Below, piece by piece: positions 1-5,985 of a stretch of DNA of 10,933 bases (position 1 is the first letter of the stretch; every line of letters begins with the position of its first letter). Origin of the DNA: Bacteroidales bacterium (lineage in GTDB: Bacteria; Bacteroidota; Bacteroidia; Bacteroidales; UBA932). The notes below the pieces were generated by a model. That model saw only the letters and a list, made by a program, of their open reading frames with translations, was not told where the DNA came from and did not search any database. A program made the translations under genes and the position numbers. The stretch covers positions 1 to 10,933 of the forward strand of contig JAFROA010000033.1 in the NCBI GenBank assembly GCA_017429885.1. Direction: 5' to 3'.

Positions 1-1377
1 GAGAGCAAAGCCCAAGGCCGTTTCAAGGCTTTCATGTACGGACTGTTCATCGTGCTTCTCTACACGGTCCCGATATCCATCATCATCGGCCTGACATGGC
101 TGATTGGAGGGAATGCGGTCACCGCTGACATATTCAACTGGCTCGCGACGCACTGGCTGCCGAACATAATCTTCTTCATCGTGTTCATGGTTTTCGCAGC
201 CTCATTTTTCGGTGCGTTCGAGATCGAGCTACCCTCCAGCCTGGCCAACAAGAGTGACGCCAAGGCAGGCAAAGGAGGCCTTGGAGGAATATTCTTCATG
301 GCCCTCACCCTCGTGCTCGTGTCTTTCTCCTGTACCGGGCCGATTGTGGGGACAGTCTTGATCAAGTCCACCTCCGGTGAGTTCTGGACCCCGATGGTCA
401 CCATGCTGGCTTTCAGTGTCGCTTTCGCCCTGCCTTTCACGATTCTCGCCATGTTCCCTTCGCTCCTGAAGAAGATGAAGAGCGGATCGTGGCTTAATAG
501 CGTGAAGGTGGTGCTGGGATTCATTGAGGTAGCCTTGGGATTCAAGTTCCTGAGTGTGGCTGACCAAACCTATCACTGGGGGCTCCTCGACAGGGAAGTG
601 TATTTGGCGATATGGATAGTGGTATTCTCGCTTCTGGGGTTCTACCTTCTCGGCAAGATCCGTTTCAAGAACGACTCCCCTTCCGAGAGCGTTTCGGTCA
701 CAAGGCTGGCACTCTCTATAGCTGTGTTCAGTTTTGTCGTGTATATGATCCCAGGGATGTGGGGAGCGCCTCTCAAGGCTTTGTCAGGCTACCTGCCACC
801 TATTGAGACTCAAGACTTTATAGTCTGGAATTATGCTGATTCTCCAGTTACCGATTCGCGACCTGTACGAATAGAATCCATCGGGGAGGAATCCACTGAT
901 GGTGGGGATTTCGCCCGGAAATACAACCTGCGGATGCCGATGGGATACAACGGCTATTTCACGATAGAGGACGGTCTGGCCGCCTCCAGGGCACAAGGCA
1001 AACCGGTATTCGTGGACATCACAGGACACGGCTGCGTCAACTGCCGGGAGATGGAGCAAAGAGTCTGGTCCGACCCGAAAGTGCAGGACATAATGAAGAA
1101 CGATTACGTCATGGTGTTCCTCTACAACGATGACAAGACCAAGCTCGACAAGGAAGATTGGGTCACAACAAAAGATGGAAAGACACTAAAGGACATCGGC
1201 AGGGTCAACTCCTACATCGTCAGGGAGAGGTTCAACGTGAACGCCCAACCCAACTACGCCCTGCTCAGTTCTGACGGGGATCTCCTTGTTCCTGTCCGTG
1301 GATATGATCTCTCAGTTGACGGATTCGTGGAGTTCCTGAAGTCTGGTATAGAGAAGTTTAATAATCAGGCGATATGA
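1..1377 (+). CDS. dsbD: Thiol:disulfide interchange protein DsbD, C-terminal part (5' end outside window)
   Basis: DsbD carries electrons from cytoplasmic thioredoxin across the inner membrane to periplasmic disulfide-reducing proteins. The frame is open from base 1, so the ATG at 34 is internal and the gene begins upstream. Numbering from base 1, about seven hydrophobic segments are visible up to residue 252. They include FSCTGPIVG, whose Cys111 matches the second membrane-embedded redox cysteine of the family; the first one lies outside the window. A periplasmic thioredoxin-like domain follows at about 310-458, with the redox pair GCVNC (Cys345, Cys348) and a likely cis-proline loop in AQPNY. 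The stretch linking the membrane and thioredoxin parts (bases 800-880) is noticeably more AT-rich. The stop overlaps the start of the next gene as ATGA, so the two are probably cotranscribed and translationally coupled. The family call is secure; the N-terminal domain cannot be judged. Confidence 0.93.
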   Translation, partial: ESKAQGRFKAFMYGLFIVLLYTVPISIIIGLTWLIGGNAVTADIFNWLATHWLPNIIFFIVFMVFAASFFGAFEIELPSSLANKSDAKAGKGGLGGIFFMALTLVLVSFSCTGPIVGTVLIKSTSGEFWTPMVTMLAFSVAFALPFTILAMFPSLLKKMKSGSWLNSVKVVLGFIEVALGFKFLSVADQTYHWGLLDREVYLAIWIVVFSLLGFYLLGKIRFKNDSPSESVSVTRLALSIAVFSFVVYMIPGMWGAPLKALSGYLPPIETQDFIVWNYADSPVTDSRPVRIESIGEESTDGGDFARKYNLRMPMGYNGYFTIEDGLAASRAQGKPVFVDITGHGCVNCREMEQRVWSDPKVQDIMKNDYVMVFLYNDDKTKLDKEDWVTTKDGKTLKDIGRVNSYIVRERFNVNAQPNYALLSSDGDLLVPVRGYDLSVDGFVEFLKSGIEKFNNQAI

Positions 1378-2228
1378 GAAAGATAATCATTTTCCTGTCC
1401 ATGGCACTGCTTTGCGCGGCAGCTGTGGCACAGACGCCATCCACCCACCCTTGGCAGGGCGCCAGAGTGGCGTTTTTCGGAGATTCAATCACCGACGCCA
1501 GAGTTGTGCCCGGAAACCGCGACACCAAGAATCCGGACAATCATGACTGGACGGGTCTCAGTGACAACCACTATTGGGGATATCTCCAGAAATGGTTGGG
1601 GATCCATCCTTATGTCTATGGGGTCAACGGACGGCAGTGGGATGATATTCCTGATCAGGCGGATAGGCTCAAAGCCGAGCATGGGGATGAGTTTGACGCC
1701 ATCATGATATTCATAGGGACCAACGACTACATATCTGACGTTCTTCTCGGTGAGTGGTATGATGAGACGCCTCAGACGGTGACCGCCGCACTCGGCTATC
1801 CCGCCACTGAGTTCCTGAAGATTAAAAGGACTCCCTCAATGGACGGGAACACGTTGAAAGGCAGGATCAACATCGCCATGGACAAGCTGAAGAGGATGTT
1901 CCCTGAGAAACAGATTATCCTACTCACCCCTATACACAGGGCCTTCGCGACATTTGGAGCGGGGAATATTCAACCTGAGGAATCTTATCCGAACCGGCTG
2001 GGGCTTTATATCCACGATTATGTGGAGGCGATCAAGGAGACGGCCAATGTCTGGAGCGTGCCGGTGATAGACCTCAACGCGCTCTGCGGACTGAATCCCA
2101 TGATTGAGGAACATGCCAGGTATTTCGCCAACCCTGACACAGACAGGCTGCACCCTAACGCCAAAGGACATGAGCGTATCGCCAAGACACTCATGTACCA
2201 GCTATCCGCCCTTCCTTGCAGACTGTAA
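1374..2228 (+). CDS. Secreted SGNH/GDSL-family esterase or lipase-like hydrolase
   Basis: This is a serine hydrolase of the SGNH/GDSL fold, probably removing acyl (for example acetyl) groups from a glycan or lipid in the periplasm. It has a 284-residue frame with a signal peptide: a charged MRKI start, a hydrophobic run, and a type I cleavage site at AVA-Q (19/20). Block I is FFGDSITD with nucleophile Ser38. Block III is GTND at 115-118. Block V is DRLHPN with Asp257 and His260, so Ser, Asp and His are all present. The glycine of block II probably lies in the YGVNGR stretch near 82-87. The start is fixed by the ATGA overlap with dsbD. It meets the phosphodiesterase gene tail to tail with no bases between. 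The block V motif is the ordinary GDSL type and gives no reason to call it a rhamnogalacturonan acetylesterase. The substrate is unknown. Confidence 0.88.
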   Translation: MRKIIIFLSMALLCAAAVAQTPSTHPWQGARVAFFGDSITDARVVPGNRDTKNPDNHDWTGLSDNHYWGYLQKWLGIHPYVYGVNGRQWDDIPDQADRLKAEHGDEFDAIMIFIGTNDYISDVLLGEWYDETPQTVTAALGYPATEFLKIKRTPSMDGNTLKGRINIAMDKLKRMFPEKQIILLTPIHRAFATFGAGNIQPEESYPNRLGLYIHDYVEAIKETANVWSVPVIDLNALCGLNPMIEEHARYFANPDTDRLHPNAKGHERIAKTLMYQLSALPCRL

Positions 2229-3185
2229 CTACTTGAAAATAGACTCGGGGACCTCTCCTGTCCAGCAGAGTGGCTGATCCACCCCGAAAAGCCTCAGCAC
2301 TGTCGATGCGGTATTGACAGTGTTGTTAGGTTCAGTGATGGTGAAACCTTTCTTGATGCCAGGCCCTGAAATTACCCAGGGCACAATCATCTCCTCAGGG
2401 CTGACTCCACCGTGGCCCTTGCCTATTCCACCATGGTCGGTTATGAACATGAGATGAGTCTCCTCGAAAAGACCTTCCTTCTTGAGGAAATCAATCATGC
2501 GCCCCACCTGGACATCACCTTCCTCAATTGATTGTATATATTCCGGAGACATCCAAGAATAAGTGTGCCCGATATGGTCGGTGTGGACGTTATAAAGGAA
2601 CATGAACATCTTGTCGTCCTTGTGGGAACCGAGGTATTCCATGGCACGATCATATAGGGAGGCATATCCCTCGTCGCTCGAGGATAGCTTGTCGTCCATG
2701 TACTTGGGATTCATGGCATTAATCAAAGGCAACCAGTTCCAGTAATAGGCGGTCTTGATGCCGGGGACATTATCCTTCAAGACTTTGAACACTGAAGGGA
2801 AATAGCCGTCAGAATCCCTCTCAACAGCTTCCAGATTATATTCTCCGACTTTCCAGCCATTATTCGCGACACCATGGACCTCCGGGCCCGCGCCTGTCAG
2901 ATGGCTGGTATAGTTTGGGAGAGTCACGGAAGGCATGACATCCCTGGTGGTGAAGGATGCGGATCCGCTCTCGATCAAGGAGTCAATATTCGGTGTCCTC
3001 GCCTGTGCCAGACCGTCCACCCTGATTCCGTCAAAAGTGAATATGATCACTCGTTTTGTCTTGAGTTTCCTCTTCCTGGACTTAGCTTCCGTCTCTAGTG
3101 AAAGAGGACCGGCCATAGTCGCCACGGCCGCTCCGGCACCGGCGACAAGGCTCTTCTTGAAAAAATCTCTCCTCGAAATAGACAT
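2229..3185 (-). CDS. Tat-exported type I phosphodiesterase / nucleotide pyrophosphatase-like enzyme (alkaline phosphatase superfamily)
   Basis: This is a 318-residue metal-dependent phosphodiesterase or phosphatase of the NPP/alkaline-phosphatase superfamily. The N-terminus holds a clear twin-arginine signal, SRRDFFKKS (Arg5, Arg6), followed by an Ala/Gly-rich hydrophobic stretch, so it should be exported folded to the periplasm. The two-metal site can be traced: Asp52 in FTFDG, nucleophile Thr88 in VTLPNYTS, Asp203 and His207 in HTDHIGH, Asp250 and His251 in TDHGG, and His258 in GKGHGG. A threonine nucleophile in a TLPN context, rather than the Cys/Ser of CxPxR, favours the NPP group over true sulfatases. 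It is divergent from the permease operon across 72 bp, which may mean shared control. It ends flush against the SGNH hydrolase gene. The substrate (nucleotide, phospholipid headgroup or phosphodiester-linked sugar) cannot be deduced. Confidence 0.87.
   Translation of the reverse strand: MSISRRDFFKKSLVAGAGAAVATMAGPLSLETEAKSRKRKLKTKRVIIFTFDGIRVDGLAQARTPNIDSLIESGSASFTTRDVMPSVTLPNYTSHLTGAGPEVHGVANNGWKVGEYNLEAVERDSDGYFPSVFKVLKDNVPGIKTAYYWNWLPLINAMNPKYMDDKLSSSDEGYASLYDRAMEYLGSHKDDKMFMFLYNVHTDHIGHTYSWMSPEYIQSIEEGDVQVGRMIDFLKKEGLFEETHLMFITDHGGIGKGHGGVSPEEMIVPWVISGPGIKKGFTITEPNNTVNTASTVLRLFGVDQPLCWTGEVPESIFK
2298..2322 (+). terminator. Possible terminator hairpin for the dsbD-hydrolase operon, inside the opposing gene
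   Basis: CACTGTC at 2298-2304 and GACAGTG at 2316-2322 are perfect inverted arms. With G-U pairs the stem can grow to about 13 bp (2295-2325) around the loop GCGGT. It lies 70-97 nt after the hydrolase stop, antisense to the phosphodiesterase coding sequence. The downstream tract (TTGTTAGGTT) is only moderately U-rich, so this is a weak candidate and may be coincidental. Confidence 0.3.
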
Positions 3186-3187
3186 AG

Positions 3188-3196
3188 TTATGTGGT
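3188..3196 (-). promoter_or_regulatory. Leader motif ACCACATAA two bases before the phosphodiesterase start
   Basis: On the minus strand the nine bases ACCACATAA are followed by CT and then the ATG. The same nine bases stand at the same distance before rhaB (8649-8657). No Shine-Dalgarno sequence is present. The function is unknown; it may help translation initiation. Confidence 0.4.
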
Positions 3197-3204
3197 TTTG
3201 TTCA

Positions 3205-3212
3205 CCAATATA
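3205..3212 (-). promoter_or_regulatory. Candidate -7 element for the phosphodiesterase gene
   Basis: TATATTGG on the minus strand matches five of the six fixed positions of the Bacteroidota -7 consensus TAnnTTTG. It would start transcription some 13-18 nt before the ATG. No convincing -33 TTTG is seen at the usual spacing, so this is tentative. The same 72-bp region (3186-3257) must also hold the permease promoter. On the plus strand only a partial match ends in TTTG at 3220-3223, with a TTTG at 3197-3200 spaced too closely to count as a good pair. Confidence 0.35.
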
Positions 3213-3257
3213 AGGATTATTTGAGAAAAATTCTTAAGTTTATCCATCAAACCTCTT

Positions 3258-4430
3258 ATGAATATGCCAAAATCCAAATTCAACCAGGCCATTCTCCCTG
3301 TGATGTTCGGATTCTTCATTATGGGATTCGTGGACATTGTCGGAGTCGCCACAAATTATGTGAAAGCGGACTTTGCAGGGATGGATGACAAGGTCGCCAG
3401 CCTGATATCCCTCTCATGTTTCCTGTGGTTCCTGATCTTGTCCATCCCCACCGGGATGCTGATGAACCGGATAGGAAGGAAGAAAACCGTGTTGCTGAGC
3501 TTCGCGATAACGACCATCGCCATGCTGGTGCCAGTGATAAGATACAACTTCGCCTTTGTGCTGGCGGCGTTCGCTATGCTCGGTATCGGGAACACAATCC
3601 TTCAAGTTGCCCTTAACCCGCTGGTCAGCAGCGTCGTGTCATCCGATAAGCTGACAGGGACGATGACCCTCGGCCAATTCATCAAGGCCATCAGCTCTTT
3701 CCTGGGGCCCATTCTCACCGCCATGTTCGCCGGAAGTGTGTTCGGATGGAAGACAGTATTCCCCACTTATGCCTTCGTGACTATATTGGCTATGGTTTGG
3801 CTGGCACTCTCCCGTATCAAGGAAACCCTGATAGAGAAAGAGGAAATCTCCTTCGCCAGGACTTTCTCCCTGCTGAAAGACAAGTACATAGTGATGTTTT
3901 TCATCGGAATACTGGTACTTGTTGGAGTTGACGTTGGAATGGGAGTCACCTTCCCGAAACTCCTCCAGGAAAGATGCGCCCTTCCTCTCGAGAAAGCCGG
4001 AATGGGAAACAGCGTCTACTTCCTCGCGAGGACCATCGGAGCTTTCATCGGAGGAATCGCCCTCATGAGATACCCCGCAAAGAAGTTCTTCACCGCCAGC
4101 GTGTTACTCGCTTTGGCATGTCTCATTTGCCTCGTGTTCGCCCGTGGCTTGGCACTTGTCTTGACGCTTGTGGCTCTTTTCGGTCTCGGCTACGCCAACC
4201 TCTTCTCAATAGTGTTCTCAACATCGATGTTGAGAGTACCTGAGAAGACAAACGAGGTCTCATCCCTTTTGATTGTGGGAGTATGCGGAGGAGGTATAAT
4301 CCCTCCCATCCTAGGAGTGATCACAGACACTTTCGGAAACCAGGCATCCGCCTTGATCGCTTTGACTCTCGCCTGGATATTCATGGTTATTCTGATACCG
4401 TTTATTAGCAGAGTTAAATCAAATGGATAA
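3258..4430 (+). CDS. Major facilitator superfamily sugar permease
   Basis: This is a 390-residue inner-membrane transporter with the usual MFS length and about twelve hydrophobic segments. The cytoplasmic loop between helices 2 and 3 carries the MFS motif A variant NRIGRKKT, with Asn where Asp is usual. Loops are short and no soluble domain is attached. It is the first gene of an operon: its stop overlaps the ROK kinase start by 8 bp, and a sugar-phosphate isomerase follows, so the cargo is probably the sugar that the kinase phosphorylates. The start at 3258 (MNMPKSK) is taken as first; an ATG two codons later is equally possible, and there is no Shine-Dalgarno sequence to decide. It does not resemble the RhaT symporter, but import of rhamnose or another deoxysugar cannot be excluded. 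Bases 4216-4235 within it form a perfect 20-bp palindrome. Confidence 0.85.
   Translation: MNMPKSKFNQAILPVMFGFFIMGFVDIVGVATNYVKADFAGMDDKVASLISLSCFLWFLILSIPTGMLMNRIGRKKTVLLSFAITTIAMLVPVIRYNFAFVLAAFAMLGIGNTILQVALNPLVSSVVSSDKLTGTMTLGQFIKAISSFLGPILTAMFAGSVFGWKTVFPTYAFVTILAMVWLALSRIKETLIEKEEISFARTFSLLKDKYIVMFFIGILVLVGVDVGMGVTFPKLLQERCALPLEKAGMGNSVYFLARTIGAFIGGIALMRYPAKKFFTASVLLALACLICLVFARGLALVLTLVALFGLGYANLFSIVFSTSMLRVPEKTNEVSSLLIVGVCGGGIIPPILGVITDTFGNQASALIALTLAWIFMVILIPFISRVKSNG
4202..4247. repeat. Nested inverted repeat with a 20-bp perfect palindrome inside the permease gene
   Basis: Bases 4216-4235 (TCTCAACATC then its exact reverse complement) form a perfect palindrome. Around it, CTTCTCA at 4202-4208 and TGAGAAG at 4241-4247 form a second, nearly concentric pair of arms. 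It lies in codons for about residues 315-330 of the permease. In RNA it would fold as an 8-bp stem on a UCGA loop, with an outer 7-bp stem. Confidence 0.7.
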
Positions 4431-5391
4431 CAAGGTATTTGTCGGCGTTGACATAGGCGGCACTAAATGCGCTATCACGATAGGTCTTCCCAAAGACGGG
4501 GATTTGGACATAAAGGACAAGAAGTCTTTCCCCACGATTGATGTAGAAGGGACAATCGGGAGCATCAAAGCCACGATCAGGGAAGTTCTGGGCAGGAACG
4601 GTCTCACAGAGAAGGACATCCAGGCTATCGGTATCAGCTGCGGCGGACCTCTTGACAGCAAGACCGGTGTGATCATGTCGCCCCCTAACCTCCCTGGTTG
4701 GGATAATATTCCTATAGTGAGAATCCTATCTGAAGAGTTCGGGGTCAAGGCCGCGGTTCATAACGATGCCAATGCTTGCGCTCTAGCCGAATGGAAGTTC
4801 GGTGCGGGGAAAGGTACCAGGAATATGGTCTTCATGACTTTCGGGACGGGACTCGGGGCAGGTTTGATAATCGATGGGAAGCTTTACACCGGGACAAATG
4901 ACAATGCTGGCGAGCTTGGGCATATCCGATTGGAGGCTTTCGGCCCGGTAGGTTACGGGAAGGCCGGTTCTTTCGAGGGTTTTTGCAGCGGGGGTGGCAT
5001 AGAACAGCTCGCCCGGGATATCGCCAAGGAAGCCATGCAAATGGGTGGCAAAGTCCAATGGTGCCCTGATGGGAATCTCTCAGGAATCACGGCGAAAAAA
5101 GTAGCTGAGGCTCTCAAGGCCGGAGATCCGTTGGCAAAAAGAGTTTATGAGATATCGGCAAGGCATCTTGGAGCGGGATTGTCTCTGGTGATTGATATCC
5201 TCAACCCTGAGATGATAGTTATCGGCAGCATATATGCCAGAAATGAGGATGTGTTCAAGCCATTGATGGATGAGGTGATCTCAAAAGAGGCGCTGCCGCT
5301 GGCAAGCAAGGTATGCAAAGTTGTTCCAGCCGCCCTCGGAGAGGCCGTCGGTGACTATGCCGCCTTATCCATAGCAGTTGATATTCAATAA
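4423..5391 (+). CDS. ROK-family sugar kinase lacking the zinc-binding cysteines
   Basis: This is a 322-residue cytoplasmic ATP-dependent sugar kinase of the ROK family. Visible are the phosphate-binding VGVDIGGTK (Asp10-Lys15), the sugar-site CGGPLD, the catalytic-base segment HNDAN (Asp115), the second phosphate motif FGTGLGAG, and GELGH (Glu164, His167), which normally holds the sugar and a structural zinc. The signature CxCGxxGCxE is present only as a ghost at 176-185: the glycines and Glu185 remain, but the three cysteines are Val, Tyr and Ser. His167 therefore has no cysteine partners, although Cys188 lies close by. The start overlaps the permease stop by 8 bp, so translation is probably coupled, and gmhA follows after 12 bp. 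Glucose, fructose, ManNAc and heptoses are all possible substrates; context points to whatever the permease imports. The family call is secure, the specificity is not. Confidence 0.9.
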   Translation: MDNKVFVGVDIGGTKCAITIGLPKDGDLDIKDKKSFPTIDVEGTIGSIKATIREVLGRNGLTEKDIQAIGISCGGPLDSKTGVIMSPPNLPGWDNIPIVRILSEEFGVKAAVHNDANACALAEWKFGAGKGTRNMVFMTFGTGLGAGLIIDGKLYTGTNDNAGELGHIRLEAFGPVGYGKAGSFEGFCSGGGIEQLARDIAKEAMQMGGKVQWCPDGNLSGITAKKVAEALKAGDPLAKRVYEISARHLGAGLSLVIDILNPEMIVIGSIYARNEDVFKPLMDEVISKEALPLASKVCKVVPAALGEAVGDYAALSIAVDIQ

Positions 5392-5403
5392 TTTCCAAAG
5401 AAT

Positions 5404-5985
5404 ATGACCAAGACAATCATACAAGATAGCCTTGCCCAGGCTCATGAGGAATTGGAGCGTTTCATGTCCGACCAGGATACTGTCCCTTCAATAGAGAAAG
5501 CGGCAGAGGTCATGTCGGGATGCCTTTCGTCCGGAGGGAAAGTCATCAGCTGTGGCAACGGAGGCTCACTTTGCGACGCCACCCACTTCGCCGAGGAGCT
5601 GACCGGCCGCTTCAGGAATGACCGGAGACCATTCCCGGCTATGGCGATAAACGACCCGGCATATCTCACCTGTGTGGGCAACGACTATTCTTTTGATGTC
5701 ATCTTCTCCAGATGGATAGAGGCTTTCGGCAAGCCCGGCGATGTCCTTCTCGCCATAAGCACAAGTGGGGCATCTCTCAATATCATCAAGGCAGCGGAAG
5801 CCGCCAAGAGCCATGGAATGAAGGTCGTGGCTCTGACATCAAAAAAAGGGCAGACATTGTCCGCCCTTTCCGATGTCGCAATCATGGCTCCTGACGCTCC
5901 TCACTCAGACCGGATACAGGAGATCCACATCAAAGTGATCCACATCCTTATCGAAGCCATCGAGTCATCTATCTCTTCGAAGTGA
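5404..5985 (+). CDS. gmhA: Sedoheptulose-7-phosphate isomerase (phosphoheptose isomerase), SIS domain
   Basis: GmhA interconverts D-sedoheptulose 7-phosphate and D-glycero-D-manno-heptose 7-phosphate, the first step towards lipopolysaccharide core heptose. The 193-residue protein is colinear with the E. coli enzyme as I recall it, including SCGNGGS at 49-55 (phosphate binding), HFAEELTGR from His61, ISTSG near 119-123, and RIQEIHIKVIHIL. The four residues expected to bind zinc or act in catalysis fall at the same numbers: His61, Glu65, Gln172 and His180. It is the last gene of the permease-kinase operon, 12 bp after the ROK gene, and its final 17 bases overlap the end of rhaA on the other strand. 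No hldE, gmhB or other heptose biosynthesis gene is nearby, which makes its place in a sugar-uptake operon odd. The coding sequence also contains the rhaBA terminator at 5841-5869. Confidence 0.9.
   Translation: MTKTIIQDSLAQAHEELERFMSDQDTVPSIEKAAEVMSGCLSSGGKVISCGNGGSLCDATHFAEELTGRFRNDRRPFPAMAINDPAYLTCVGNDYSFDVIFSRWIEAFGKPGDVLLAISTSGASLNIIKAAEAAKSHGMKVVALTSKKGQTLSALSDVAIMAPDAPHSDRIQEIHIKVIHILIEAIESSISSK
5841..5869 (-). terminator. Intrinsic terminator of rhaBA embedded in the gmhA coding sequence
   Basis: Read on the minus strand, the arms GGGCGGAC and GTCTGCCC pair as eight base pairs (one G-U) around the loop AAT. The stem can be extended by AAA/TTT, and seven consecutive T follow (5847-5841). 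This is the form of a rho-independent terminator. It lies 99 nt after the rhaA stop, in the right orientation for the rhaBA transcript, wholly inside gmhA codons 146-156. On the plus strand no T tract follows, so it would not stop gmhA transcription. Confidence 0.65.

Noticed and set aside
60-545. 161-codon open frame on the minus strand opposite dsbD
   Set aside because: It is antisense to the conserved membrane domain of DsbD, and the translation has no domain.
1374-1433. Lipoprotein signal in the SGNH hydrolase (cysteine at residue 14)
   Set aside because: The residue before the cysteine is Leu rather than Gly, Ala or Ser, and an AVA-Q type I cleavage site is a better fit.
2229-3185. Sulfatase assignment for the Tat-exported enzyme
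   Set aside because: The CxPxR or SxPxR formylglycine signature is absent; the nucleophile position is Thr in a TLPN context, as in NPP-type phosphodiesterases.
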